A DNA stretch of 64,000 nt from positions 2,108,001 to 2,172,000 of the forward strand of contig CAWBYP010000002.1 in assembly GCA_963793005.1 (NCBI GenBank), written 5' to 3'. The DNA is from RPQJ01 sp963793005 (GTDB taxonomy: Bacteria; Pseudomonadota; Gammaproteobacteria; Steroidobacterales; Steroidobacteraceae). Each line of letters opens with the position of its first letter. Position 1 is the first letter of the stretch. Positions 47,005 through 55,931 of the stretch are shown piece after piece. A program made the translations under genes and the position numbers. The notes below the pieces were generated by a model. It was not told the origin of the DNA. It saw nothing but the letters and a program-made list of their open reading frames with translations, and did not search any database.

Positions 47005-48471
47005 ATGTTCAAATCACTGCTCCGCCTGATGCGTTCGGCCCTGGGCGCTGTCCTGCTCGGGCTGCTGTTGATCCTGGCAGGAGGGTACTTCTGGTTCCTC
47101 ACCCATGGCCCTGAGCCGAAGGTCTGGCACACAGCACACCTGGAACAGGAGTTCACGGCGGCCAAAGCGGGGCAGGTGACCACGATCGCCGGCTACAGGC
47201 AGCTCGAGGAGCGCCTGTTCGAAGAGCTGAAGACCAAGGTACTGGACCAGGTCACGCCGGCTGAACGCAACCCATTCAACCGATTCGCGACCGGCAGCCG
47301 CAGTGACCCCGCGGTCTGGCCCACCAACTGGAACCGCAGCTTCGAGATTGCGCCCGAGCACCCGACCGGCGCCGCCTTGCTTTTGCACGGGCTGACGGAC
47401 TCCCCGTACAGCATGCGCTCGATTGGCGAGCACCTCGCGTCCAGGGGCCTGAAGGTCGTGGGGCTCAGGATGCCGGGCCACGGCACTGCGCCGTCGGGGC
47501 TGCTGAGTTTCGAAGTCGAGGATATGCAGGCGGCGGTGCGCATGGCCATTCGCGACCTGCGCCGGCAGATGGGACCCGACCGACCCATCTACATCGTCGG
47601 CTACTCGAACGGCGCAGCGCTGGCGGTCGACTACGCGCTCGCCGCGGTCGAAGGCGCAGACCAGCCGATGCCGGCCGGCCTGGTGCTGCTGTCGCCGGCG
47701 ATCGGCATCAGCAAGCTCGCCGTCATCGCACGTCTGCGCACCGGCATATCGTCGGTGCCGGGACTCGGCCGCGCCGCCTGGCAGGATATCGAGGCGGAAT
47801 TCGATCCGTACAAGTATTCGTCCTTCAGCTTCCACGCCTCGGGCGAGACGCAACGACTCACGAGCGGACTGCAGAGACGCATCGCGAAGCTGGCCGATGG
47901 CGCGAAGATCAAGGGCTTTCCGCCAGTACTGGCGTTCCAGTCAACGGTCGACTCGACGATCGTGGCGCCGGCGCTGGTCCATGCCCTGTTCGAGCACCTG
48001 GCACCCGAGTCACACGAGCTGGTGCTGTTCGACGTCAACCGGTTCTCGGGGATCCAGGCACTGCTGGTGGCGGATCCCGGTCCGCTGACTCAGCAGATTC
48101 TCTCGATGCCGGATCGCTCATTCGGACTGACGGTGATCACCAATGCCAACCCGGGCACGTCGCAGGTAAAGGAACTCCGAGCCGAGCCGGGTTCACAGCA
48201 GCAGACTTCGCGCCTGCTCGACCTGTCGTGGCCGGAGCGGGTCTTCTCGCTGTCGCACGTCGCATTGCCGTTCCCATCCGACGACTCCCTGTACGGCGAA
48301 GAGCCGGAGAGGGGCACCAACCACGTGCAGCTCGGCAACGTCCAGATGCACGGCGAAAACGGAGTGCTCGCGATACCGACCTGGGTACTCACCCGGCAGC
48401 GCAGCAACCCTTTCCACGCGTACATGATCGAGCGCATCGACGGGCTGATGTTCGCGGCACAGGGCGGCTGA
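47005..48471 (+). CDS. Membrane-anchored alpha/beta hydrolase
   Basis: A 488-residue hydrolase with an N-terminal membrane anchor (LGAVLLGLLLILAGGYFWFL). The oxyanion segment ALLLHGLTDSPYSM and nucleophile elbow IVGYSNGAALA (G-Y-S-N-G) are clear, so it is a serine hydrolase of the carboxylesterase/lysophospholipase type facing the periplasm. The C-terminal 130 residues have an extra domain with HGENGVLAIPTWVLTR. Substrate unknown. Confidence 0.83.
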   Translation: MFKSLLRLMRSALGAVLLGLLLILAGGYFWFLTHGPEPKVWHTAHLEQEFTAAKAGQVTTIAGYRQLEERLFEELKTKVLDQVTPAERNPFNRFATGSRSDPAVWPTNWNRSFEIAPEHPTGAALLLHGLTDSPYSMRSIGEHLASRGLKVVGLRMPGHGTAPSGLLSFEVEDMQAAVRMAIRDLRRQMGPDRPIYIVGYSNGAALAVDYALAAVEGADQPMPAGLVLLSPAIGISKLAVIARLRTGISSVPGLGRAAWQDIEAEFDPYKYSSFSFHASGETQRLTSGLQRRIAKLADGAKIKGFPPVLAFQSTVDSTIVAPALVHALFEHLAPESHELVLFDVNRFSGIQALLVADPGPLTQQILSMPDRSFGLTVITNANPGTSQVKELRAEPGSQQQTSRLLDLSWPERVFSLSHVALPFPSDDSLYGEEPERGTNHVQLGNVQMHGENGVLAIPTWVLTRQRSNPFHAYMIERIDGLMFAAQGG

Positions 48472-48514
48472 GCGGCGTGGCCCGGAGCCGTGGTCGATGC
48501 GCAGGACCGGGAAT

Positions 48515-49354
48515 CTAAGGAGCCTCTTCGACCTTGATCCACGTCGTGTACTGCGACTGCGCAGTGCGCCGGCCCCAGACCAGCAGACCACCGTCCGCGC
48601 CCGACCCGGACTCGCGTACTGCGCCGAGTTCCACCCACTCGCCGAGGCGTGCGTTGATGGTCGAGTCGGCACCGGCCGTGCGGATGGTGCCGCCGAGGGC
48701 CGGGTCGTATGACTGCTGGCGCGGCGAGATCGAAATCGTGACCGTGTCGCCGTTCACGCGCGCGGTCGCGTAGAAGCCCGTGCTCACGTCGCGGAATGTC
48801 GTCGACCGCGTGGCGACGGGCCCGCCCCAGCCGGGATTGACCTGGGTCGACGTGAACGGAACCTGCTGCCCGACGGCGATGTAGGCTTCGGTTCCGTCCA
48901 GGGCCCGCACGCTGCTCACATTGCGCATGCTCGTCTGCCGACTGCGGTCCACCGCGACGACCCCCGCGGAATTGCCTGTGCCCGGAGGGCGATTCACGCC
49001 GACCGAAACGTCGCCACTCGATATCGTTGCAGCACCGCGCACTGCCGCGTCCGAGACATCGACCGCCGAGTCCTGTCCGACGGTAATCACGAGTTGGCGT
49101 GGCGGCTGGTCGATGACCTCGAGCGCCTCGACGACCCGCTCCATCGTCGCGGGGTCGGCGCGGATGAAGAGCTTGTCGTCCATCCCCGTAATGGCGTCGC
49201 CGGGCTCGAGCAGCGGTTGCAGGATGGGGATCAGGTCATCGGCGCGGCGGTAATGCAGGTCGATGACCTGCATCTGCTGGGCCAGCACGGCGCCACCCGA
49301 CAGCAACAGCGCAAGCAGCACAAACGCACGCGCCGCGGTCAAGTACTCGATCAC
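48515..49354 (-). CDS. Secretin N-domain-like exported protein
   Basis: A 279-residue protein with a signal peptide (LLLSGGAVLA) and an N-terminal secretin_N/STN-type domain (MQVIDLHYRRADDLIPILQP, MERVVEALEVIDQPPRQL). The later part (EAYIAVGQQVPFTSTQVNP, TGFYATARVNGDTVTISISP) recalls the beginning of a secretin barrel domain, but the protein is far too short for a full secretin. It begins at GTG 49354, overlapping the thioredoxin gene stop as GTGA. Role unknown. Confidence 0.75.
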   Translation of the reverse strand: MIEYLTAARAFVLLALLLSGGAVLAQQMQVIDLHYRRADDLIPILQPLLEPGDAITGMDDKLFIRADPATMERVVEALEVIDQPPRQLVITVGQDSAVDVSDAAVRGAATISSGDVSVGVNRPPGTGNSAGVVAVDRSRQTSMRNVSSVRALDGTEAYIAVGQQVPFTSTQVNPGWGGPVATRSTTFRDVSTGFYATARVNGDTVTISISPRQQSYDPALGGTIRTAGADSTINARLGEWVELGAVRESGSGADGGLLVWGRRTAQSQYTTWIKVEEAP

Positions 49355-51012
49355 GCACCCTGCCTTGCTGGCGAAGCGGGCTTGAGGAAGCGTTCGCAGT
49401 TGGCGCGGCCCTCGTCTCCTTCGGGAAGACCAGCGCAGATCTCGGCCGTGCTGTTTCGCAGCTTGTCGACCACCTTCGCCGCATCTCCCGACTGGCCCCA
49501 GTCAAGGAGCTTGGTGCTCAACTGGTCGAGCCGCAGCCGCGTACGCTGGTAGAAAGCGTCCGGGTCCTCGCCGAGTTCACCGATCACCTGCAGGCCGACT
49601 GTCTCGATCGTCTTCGCGTCGGCTGGCGTCATCTCGAGCAGGCCAACCAGGTAGCTGTAGCCCCATTGGAAGCGCGTCGCCGGACCCTGCGCGCCGGCGT
49701 AGGCCTGCCCGAGCCATTTCACGGCCTCGTCTTTGCGCCCGGCCTTCTCGGCGATGTCGGCGAGGTCGAGCATGAAGTAGTAGGGCGACCTGGTCTTGCC
49801 GAGCTCAGCGACCAGCAGCCGGTTCGCGTCCTCGCCCATGTCCGCCGTGAAGTACAGGTTTGCCGCTGCGTTGATCGCGGCCTGCCTCGCGTAGGAGTTG
49901 CTCACCTCGGCATCGACGCGCGCCACGGCCTGCCGGATCTGGTCCTGCATTGCTGGCGGCAGCGGCTGGTCCGGCGAGTCGAGCTGCACCAGCATCACGC
50001 GCGCCAGCAGCAGCTTCAGCTGGTCGGCAGCGGAGAGTGCATCGTCGCCTTCGCCGGCACTCACCTGGTCCAGCGCGGCGCCCCATGCGTTCGTGAGCTC
50101 GCGTCGCTCGGTACTGCCGGGATCGGAGAGCAGTCCGATCACTTCCTCGGATCCATAGAACAGGTTCTGCGCATTGGCACGGTCGACCGCGGGAGAGTTC
50201 AGCAACTCGACCAGCTTCTTCCGGGCGATGGCGCGATCGAGACCAGAGAGCGGTGACTTGCCGTCGTCCGCTGCTGCGGCCACTGCGCCCAGGTACTCGA
50301 AGTAGAGCCTTGCGCAGTCGGGTGCCATGTCCGGCGGGCAGCGCTCGGCAAGGGTCTTGAAAGTCTGCAGGCGCTGCGAGGCCTGCAGCGCGCGGCCGTT
50401 GTCCGTGGGCCAGTCGTAATAGGCGAGCAGCTGCCAGTCGTTGCGGGTCATGTCGGCACCGCTGGTCGCAGCGGCGACAATGTCCTTTACCGGTCTTGCG
50501 TCCGCGAGCGCGACGTCGAGGATCCTGGCATAGCGTTCGATGTCGACCCCGCCCGGCAGGCGGGTGATCTCCGTGCCGTCGGGACGGAACAGGATCATCG
50601 TCGGATAGCCCACCACGCCGAAACGCTCGGCCTGTTTCTGGGCGCTGGGAATGTCGCCGTCGAGATACACGGGTACGAACAGGCGGCTTCGCTCCTGGAA
50701 CTCGCGCTGGTTGAAGATCGTGGACTTGATCTGCGCGCATGGGGGGCACCACTCCGCGCCCCAGTAGAGGAACAGCGGCTTGGGCGCGGACTTCGCGGCC
50801 GCAAATGCGGCATCCACGTCGCCCGGGAACCAGTCGATCCCCGGCGGCAGGTGGGACCCGCTGGCGGTCGAGTGCTGGTCCGCCGTGCCCGGGGCGCTGG
50901 AGGGGGCGGCGGAGGTGTCCTGTTGCGCGCGCCCGCAGCCGGCGAGTAAAGCTGCGGCGGCGAGCAGGACGAGCGCCATGGAAGTCCGACGGTGCGGGCG
51001 TGGTGTAGTCAT
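49351..51012 (-). CDS. Thioredoxin-domain lipoprotein
   Basis: A 553-residue lipoprotein (lipobox LLAGC, C26). Residues about 55-175 form a thioredoxin fold with the redox motif WCPPC (C89, C92) and the cis-Pro segment GVVGYPTMILF. The remaining ~380 residues are helical and unnamed, with TPR-like stretches. It probably handles thiol exchange in the periplasm. ATG 51012 gives the signal sequence; ATG 50979 is an alternative. It is coupled to the secretin-N-like gene. Confidence 0.85.
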   Translation of the reverse strand: MTTPRPHRRTSMALVLLAAAALLAGCGRAQQDTSAAPSSAPGTADQHSTASGSHLPPGIDWFPGDVDAAFAAAKSAPKPLFLYWGAEWCPPCAQIKSTIFNQREFQERSRLFVPVYLDGDIPSAQKQAERFGVVGYPTMILFRPDGTEITRLPGGVDIERYARILDVALADARPVKDIVAAATSGADMTRNDWQLLAYYDWPTDNGRALQASQRLQTFKTLAERCPPDMAPDCARLYFEYLGAVAAAADDGKSPLSGLDRAIARKKLVELLNSPAVDRANAQNLFYGSEEVIGLLSDPGSTERRELTNAWGAALDQVSAGEGDDALSAADQLKLLLARVMLVQLDSPDQPLPPAMQDQIRQAVARVDAEVSNSYARQAAINAAANLYFTADMGEDANRLLVAELGKTRSPYYFMLDLADIAEKAGRKDEAVKWLGQAYAGAQGPATRFQWGYSYLVGLLEMTPADAKTIETVGLQVIGELGEDPDAFYQRTRLRLDQLSTKLLDWGQSGDAAKVVDKLRNSTAEICAGLPEGDEGRANCERFLKPASPARQGA

Positions 51013-51131
51013 CGTGGCAGGATAATGGTGCGGCGCGCCGGGGGCAAAGCCTGGTGCGTCGCTGGCACTCGAAACCCGGCCAGCCGCTGGTGCTGAGGCC
51101 GGTCCAGGTGGCCGCGGGGTATGATCCACGC

Positions 51132-52043
51132 ATGTCGTCGGAACACGCTTCGCCAGAGAAGGCGATCCTCTACGCATTCCTGGCCAATTTCGGCATCGCG
51201 ATCACCAAGAGCGCCGCGGCCGTCTACACGAATTCGGGCAGCATGCTGGCAGAGGCGATCCACTCCTATGCTGACTGCACGAACCAGGTGCTGCTGTTCC
51301 TGGGCCTGAAGCAGTCGGCGAAACCGCCTACACCCGAGCATCCGCTGGGTTTCGGCAAGGAAAGCTACTTCTGGAGTTTCGTGGTCGCGCTGCTGCTGTT
51401 CAGCATCGGCGGGCTCTTCTCGATCTACGAGGGCTGGCACAAGCTGCACCACCCGGAAGCGCTCAACCGCGCCTGGGTGGCTCTATCGGTGCTGGGGGTC
51501 GCGATCCTGCTGGAGACCGCAAGTCTCGTGGGCTGCCTGCGGGAGATTGCCAAGCTGCGTCGCGGGCGCCCGTTCGGCGACTGGCTGCGTCATACGCGCA
51601 ATGCGGAACTCGTGGTCGTGCTGGGCGAGGACATCGCGGCGCTGGCCGGCCTGGCGATCGCGTTCGTGTTCGTGGCGCTGGCGGCTGCGACGGGCGATAC
51701 CAGGTATGACGCCGTCGGGTCGATCACGATCGGCGTCGTGCTGATCCTGGTCGCCGCGTTCATTGCAGCGCGCATCCGCTCGCTGCTGATCGGAAAGTCG
51801 GCCGAGCCGCACCTGCGTCAACAGATCGATTCGCTGCTCGCGGCCGATTCCGCGATCGAGGAACTGCTCGGCACCATCACGTTGCAGATGGGTCCGAAGG
51901 TCGTGCTCGCGGCCAAGGTCCGCATGAGCCCGGGGCTCACGATCGAGCTGGCCGTGAGCCGCATCAACGAGCTCGAGCGGCGCATCAAGGAAACCTGCCC
52001 CGAGGTCGGCTGGTGCTTCATCGAGCCGGACGTCACCGATTGA
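51132..52043 (+). CDS. Cation diffusion facilitator family transporter
   Basis: A 303-residue six-helix CDF protein with the second-helix metal motif HSYAD (H44, D48) and the fifth-helix segment VLGEDIAALAG. The C-terminal cytoplasmic domain (TITLQMGPKVVLAAKVRM) is shorter than in zinc exporters and resembles the ZnT9-like group. Metal specificity cannot be told. Its 3' end overlaps hutG by 11 bases on the other strand. Confidence 0.88.
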   Translation: MSSEHASPEKAILYAFLANFGIAITKSAAAVYTNSGSMLAEAIHSYADCTNQVLLFLGLKQSAKPPTPEHPLGFGKESYFWSFVVALLLFSIGGLFSIYEGWHKLHHPEALNRAWVALSVLGVAILLETASLVGCLREIAKLRRGRPFGDWLRHTRNAELVVVLGEDIAALAGLAIAFVFVALAAATGDTRYDAVGSITIGVVLILVAAFIAARIRSLLIGKSAEPHLRQQIDSLLAADSAIEELLGTITLQMGPKVVLAAKVRMSPGLTIELAVSRINELERRIKETCPEVGWCFIEPDVTD

Positions 52044-52989
52044 TCGACGCAATCTCGTAGACGATGCGCGCGGCCGTCCGCGCGGTGCGGCCCGCTTCGT
52101 CGAAGGCGGGATTCAGTTCGGCCACGTCGGCCATCAGCAGCTTGCCCGCGGATCCGTCCCGGACGCAGGCATCGAGCGCCACGCGCAGCAATTCGATTGC
52201 CCGCTGCAGCGGCACGCCCAATGCGGACGGCGCACTGACTCCGGGCGCCGTTGCGGCTGGCAGCACGTCCAGGCAGAAAGTCAGGTATACGGTCGAACAG
52301 TCCGCGATGAATCCGCGGATACCTGCGTCCGCGTCGCTGCTGCCCGTGTCCACGTCGAGGATCACGCTGGCTCCGAGGGTCGCGGCACGGTCGAACAGTG
52401 CCGCCGTGTTGGAAGCCGCGCTTGCGCCGACGCACAGGTAGCGGAATTCGAGTCCCGACGCCGCTCGTGACTCCGCGATCTGCTGGAACGGCGTGCCGGA
52501 CGTTCCACGGCCCGGGCTCTCCGGCAGGCGCAGGTCGAGGTGGGCGTCGAAATTGACGATGCCCAGGCGATCGAGCCGTGCATCGCCGGCCAGTGCGATT
52601 GCCGCTCCCTGGTATGCGGCCCAGGCGATTTCATGCCCGCCGCCGAGCCCGACAGGTCGGTGACCGGCGCGCAGCAGTTCCGCGACCAGGCCGGCGTACT
52701 CAAGCTGCGCGCGTTCAAGCCCGTCTCCATCGCAGCTGACGTCACCGGCGTCGTACAGGCGGCGTGATGTTGCTCCATGCCAGGCGAGATTGCCGAGCAT
52801 GCGCCTGAGTTCCTGCGGCCCGGCCGCTGCGCCCGGGCGACCGCGATTGCGCCGCACGCCGGCATCGCAGGCAAAACCAGCGATCGCGACCCCGGGACCG
52901 TCGGCCGACGCCGCGGGGCGGACGGCCTGGTGCCAACGCCGTCCGGTATCGCCGTCGGTCGCATCGACCCGACCTGTCCAGGAACTCAT
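52033..52989 (-). CDS. hutG: Formimidoylglutamase
   Basis: HutG splits N-formimidoyl-L-glutamate to glutamate and formamide, the last step of one histidine degradation route. The arginase-fold manganese motifs are present: GGGHEI (H119), NFDAHLD (D148, H150, D152) and FCLDVLP. At 318 residues it has normal length. ATG 52989 is chosen over the open frame reaching 53136. It is third in the hutU-hutI-hutG operon, 25 bases after hutI. Confidence 0.9.
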   Translation of the reverse strand: MSSWTGRVDATDGDTGRRWHQAVRPAASADGPGVAIAGFACDAGVRRNRGRPGAAAGPQELRRMLGNLAWHGATSRRLYDAGDVSCDGDGLERAQLEYAGLVAELLRAGHRPVGLGGGHEIAWAAYQGAAIALAGDARLDRLGIVNFDAHLDLRLPESPGRGTSGTPFQQIAESRAASGLEFRYLCVGASAASNTAALFDRAATLGASVILDVDTGSSDADAGIRGFIADCSTVYLTFCLDVLPAATAPGVSAPSALGVPLQRAIELLRVALDACVRDGSAGKLLMADVAELNPAFDEAGRTARTAARIVYEIASINR

Positions 52990-53014
52990 TTGACTGCTTC
53001 GAGGCACGGTACCC

Positions 53015-54268
53015 TCACACGGGTCGCTCCAGCACGATCTCGCCCGCCCTGACGACCATGCTGCATGGATTGAATCCTGCCCAGTAGCCGAGTTCGTCCG
53101 GCGACTCGACCGACCATACCGCGAAGTCAGCGGCACGGCCGGGCTCTATCGAGCCTCGCTCGGCGTGCATGCCGAGTGCGCGCGCGGCATTGCGGGTGAC
53201 GCCGCGCAGCACTTCCTCGCTGCTGAGCCCGAACAGGCGTCGGGCCATGTTCATCGCCAGCAGCAGCGACGCGCAGGGAGACGTTCCCGGGTTGCAGTCG
53301 GTTGCGATCGCGACCGGCACGCCATTGGCGCGCAGCGCGGCCACCGGGGGCAGCTGCTTCTCGGCCAGCGCGTAGTAGGCGACTGGCAGCAGCACCGCGA
53401 CCGTGCCCGATCGTGCCAGCGCCGCGGCGTCGGCTTGGTTCGCGTACTCGAGGTGGTCGCAGGAGAGCGCGCCGTAGCGCGCCGCGACCTGGCTGCCGCC
53501 GACGTTGGAGAGCTGCTCGGTGTGCAGTCGCACCGGCAAGCCGAGCGCTCGCGCGGCTGCGAAAATCCGCCCGCACTGCTCGGCCGAAAACGCGATGTGC
53601 TCGCAGTAGGCGTCCACCGCGTCGACCAGGCGGGGACTGTCCCCCATCGGGGGACCGCCCGAAATTCGGTGCCTGGCACCTATTTTCGGGAGCCAGTCGC
53701 TGATGATCGTGTCGATATAGTCGTCCGCGCGCCCTGCGAACTCCGGCGGCAGCGCGTGGGCCGCGAGCAGGCTGGTCGAGACGGTCACGGGGTTCGACGT
53801 TTCGAGCCGGCGAGCGACGCGCAGCATCTTCGTCTCGCTCGCGAGGTCCAGGCCGTAGCCGGACTTTATCTCGACGGTGGTGACCCCTTCATGCAGCAGC
53901 GATTGCAGCCTCGGCTGGCTCTGCTCGAGCAGTTCGTCGTCGGTGGCGGCGCGCGTGGCGCGCATGGTGCCGAGGATGCCGCCGCCCTCACTGGCAATGC
54001 CGGCGTAACTCTCGCCGGCGGTGCGGCGCGCAAACTCCGCTGCCCGCTGCCCGGCGAAAACCAGGTGCGTGTGGCAATCGATCAGGCCTGGAGTGATCCA
54101 TCGACCGGCGAGTTCTACCGTGCGCTCCGGGCGCAGACCGGCCGGAAGATCAGCGTCATCGCCCACCCATTCGATCAGCGGGCCACGGGTGACGACCGCG
54201 CCGGGCGAGTGAACGCGCCCTGCGTCGTCGCAGGTGGCGATGCGCGCATTTCTCCAGAGAGTCAGCAC
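53015..54268 (-). CDS. hutI: Imidazolonepropionase with an in-frame repeat insertion
   Basis: HutI opens imidazolone propionate to formimidoylglutamate using a metal held by residues such as DCHTHLVFAG and HALPPEF. The protein is 417 residues from GTG 54268, slightly long for the family. Between SDWLPK and VDAVDAYCE lies about 20 residues (IGARHRISGGPPMGDSPRL) encoded by the palindromic repeat at 53632-53690; homologues have a short turn there. The reading frame is kept. Five bases separate it from the hutU stop. Confidence 0.9.
   Translation of the reverse strand: MLTLWRNARIATCDDAGRVHSPGAVVTRGPLIEWVGDDADLPAGLRPERTVELAGRWITPGLIDCHTHLVFAGQRAAEFARRTAGESYAGIASEGGGILGTMRATRAATDDELLEQSQPRLQSLLHEGVTTVEIKSGYGLDLASETKMLRVARRLETSNPVTVSTSLLAAHALPPEFAGRADDYIDTIISDWLPKIGARHRISGGPPMGDSPRLVDAVDAYCEHIAFSAEQCGRIFAAARALGLPVRLHTEQLSNVGGSQVAARYGALSCDHLEYANQADAAALARSGTVAVLLPVAYYALAEKQLPPVAALRANGVPVAIATDCNPGTSPCASLLLAMNMARRLFGLSSEEVLRGVTRNAARALGMHAERGSIEPGRAADFAVWSVESPDELGYWAGFNPCSMVVRAGEIVLERPV
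53632..53690. repeat. Palindromic repeat inserted in hutI
   Basis: Three nested hairpins can be read: GGGGACTGTCCCC (53632-53644), a 7-bp stem GTCCCCC/GGGGGAC (53639-53655), and CCCGAAA/TTTCGGG (53658-53690) enclosing GGTGCCTGGCACC (53668-53680). A 22-base stretch (53663-53684) is identical to 36655-36676 in the intergenic palindrome, so both belong to one REP-like family. Confidence 0.9.
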
Positions 54269-54272
54269 GGCT

Positions 54273-55931
54273 TCAATCGAGGAACGGGAGGTTGAGGCCG
54301 TTCTCACGCGCGCAGTCGATCGCGATGTCGTATCCGGCATCCGCGTGGCGCATCACCCCGGAGGCGGGATCGTTCCACAGCACCCGCTCGATGCGTTTCG
54401 CGGCGGCCGCGGTCCCGTCGCATACGATCACCACGCCCGCGTGCTGCGAGTATCCGATGCCGACGCCGCCGCCATGGTGGATCGACACCCAGGTGGCGCC
54501 GCTCGCGGTGTTGAGCAGCGCGTTCAGCAATGGCCAGTCCGCGACGGCGTCCGAGCCGTCCCGCATGGCCTCAGTCTCGCGGTTCGGGCTCGCGACGGAA
54601 CCCGAGTCCAGATGATCGCGGCCGATGACGACCGGCGCCTCGAGTTCGCCGCGCGCGACCATCTCGTTGAACGCGAGGCCGAGGCGATGGCGCTGGCCTA
54701 GACCCACCCAGCAGATGCGCGCCGGCAGTCCCTGGAACTGGATGCGATCCCGCGCCATGTCCAGCCAGCGGTGCAGGTGGGGGTCGTCGGGGATCAGTTC
54801 CTTCACCTTTTCGTCGGTGCGGTAGATGTCCTTCGGGTTGCCCGACAGCGCGACCCAGCGAAACGGACCCACGCCGCGACAGAACAGCGGCCGCACGTAT
54901 GCGGGTACGAATCCCGGGAACGCGAAAGCGTCTTTCACGCCTTCATCGAGCGCGACCTGGCGGATGTTGTTGCCGTAGTCGAATACCGGGATACCCAGCT
55001 TCTGGAACGCGAGCATCGCCTCGACATGCTTCGCCATCGAACGCCGCGCTGCCTGCTCGACCGCGCGCGGATCGTCCGTCCTCAGTTGGTCCCACTTCTC
55101 GAGCGTCCAGCTCTCAGGCAGGTAGCCGTTCACCGGGTCGTGGGCCGAGGTCTGGTCGGTAACGGCGTCCGGGCGGACGCCACGACGCAGCAGTTCCGGC
55201 AACACCTCTGCCGCGTTGCCGAGCAGGCCCACGGAAATCGGCTTCCTGTCGGCGCTCGCGCGCTCGATGATCGTGAGCGCTTCATCGAGCGTGTCCGCGC
55301 GCATGTCGACATAGCGCGTGTCGAGGCGCTTCTGGATCCGCTCGGGCCGGCACTCGACGGCCAGCATCGAGGCGCCCGCCATCGTGGCCGCGAGCGGCTG
55401 CGCGCCGCCCATGCCGCCGAGGCCCGCGGTCAGGATCCACTTGCCGGCGAGGTTGCCGGCGTAATGCTGGCGGCCCATCTCGACGAAGGTTTCGTAGGTG
55501 CCCTGCACGATGCCCTGGCTGCCGATGTAGATCCACGATCCAGCGGTCATCTGGCCGTACATCATCAGGCCCTTGCGGTCGAGCTCGTGGAAGTGGTCCC
55601 AGGTGGACCAGCGACCGACCAGGTTCGAATTGGCGATCAGCACGCGCGGTGCATCCGTGTGCGTGCGGAACACGCCGACCGGCTTGCCCGACTGGACCAG
55701 CAGTGTCTCGTCGTCGCCGAGCCGCCGCAGCTCGCGGAGGATGCGGTCGTAGCAGTCCCAGTCCCGGGCGGCACGCCCGATGCCGCCGTAGACCACCAGG
55801 TCGTCCGGGCGCTCCGCGACCTCCGGGTCGAGATTGTTCATCAGCATGCGCAGCGGCGCCTCGGTGAGCCAGCTGCGGGCGCTCAATGCGGGGCCGCGCG
55901 GCGCACGGATGTTGCGGTGGGTGTCGTTCAT
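54273..55931 (-). CDS. hutU: Urocanate hydratase
   Basis: Urocanase adds water to urocanate using tightly bound NAD+, the second step of histidine degradation. The protein has 552 residues, the usual length, with the NAD-binding glycine motif TAGLGGMGGAQPLA, the start RGPALSARSWLTEAPLRMLM typical of the family, and ISVGLLGNAAEVLPELL. ATG 55931 overlaps the upstream lipoprotein gene stop as ATGA. Histidase (hutH) and the HutC repressor are not in the window. Confidence 0.95.
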   Translation of the reverse strand: MNDTHRNIRAPRGPALSARSWLTEAPLRMLMNNLDPEVAERPDDLVVYGGIGRAARDWDCYDRILRELRRLGDDETLLVQSGKPVGVFRTHTDAPRVLIANSNLVGRWSTWDHFHELDRKGLMMYGQMTAGSWIYIGSQGIVQGTYETFVEMGRQHYAGNLAGKWILTAGLGGMGGAQPLAATMAGASMLAVECRPERIQKRLDTRYVDMRADTLDEALTIIERASADRKPISVGLLGNAAEVLPELLRRGVRPDAVTDQTSAHDPVNGYLPESWTLEKWDQLRTDDPRAVEQAARRSMAKHVEAMLAFQKLGIPVFDYGNNIRQVALDEGVKDAFAFPGFVPAYVRPLFCRGVGPFRWVALSGNPKDIYRTDEKVKELIPDDPHLHRWLDMARDRIQFQGLPARICWVGLGQRHRLGLAFNEMVARGELEAPVVIGRDHLDSGSVASPNRETEAMRDGSDAVADWPLLNALLNTASGATWVSIHHGGGVGIGYSQHAGVVIVCDGTAAAAKRIERVLWNDPASGVMRHADAGYDIAIDCARENGLNLPFLD

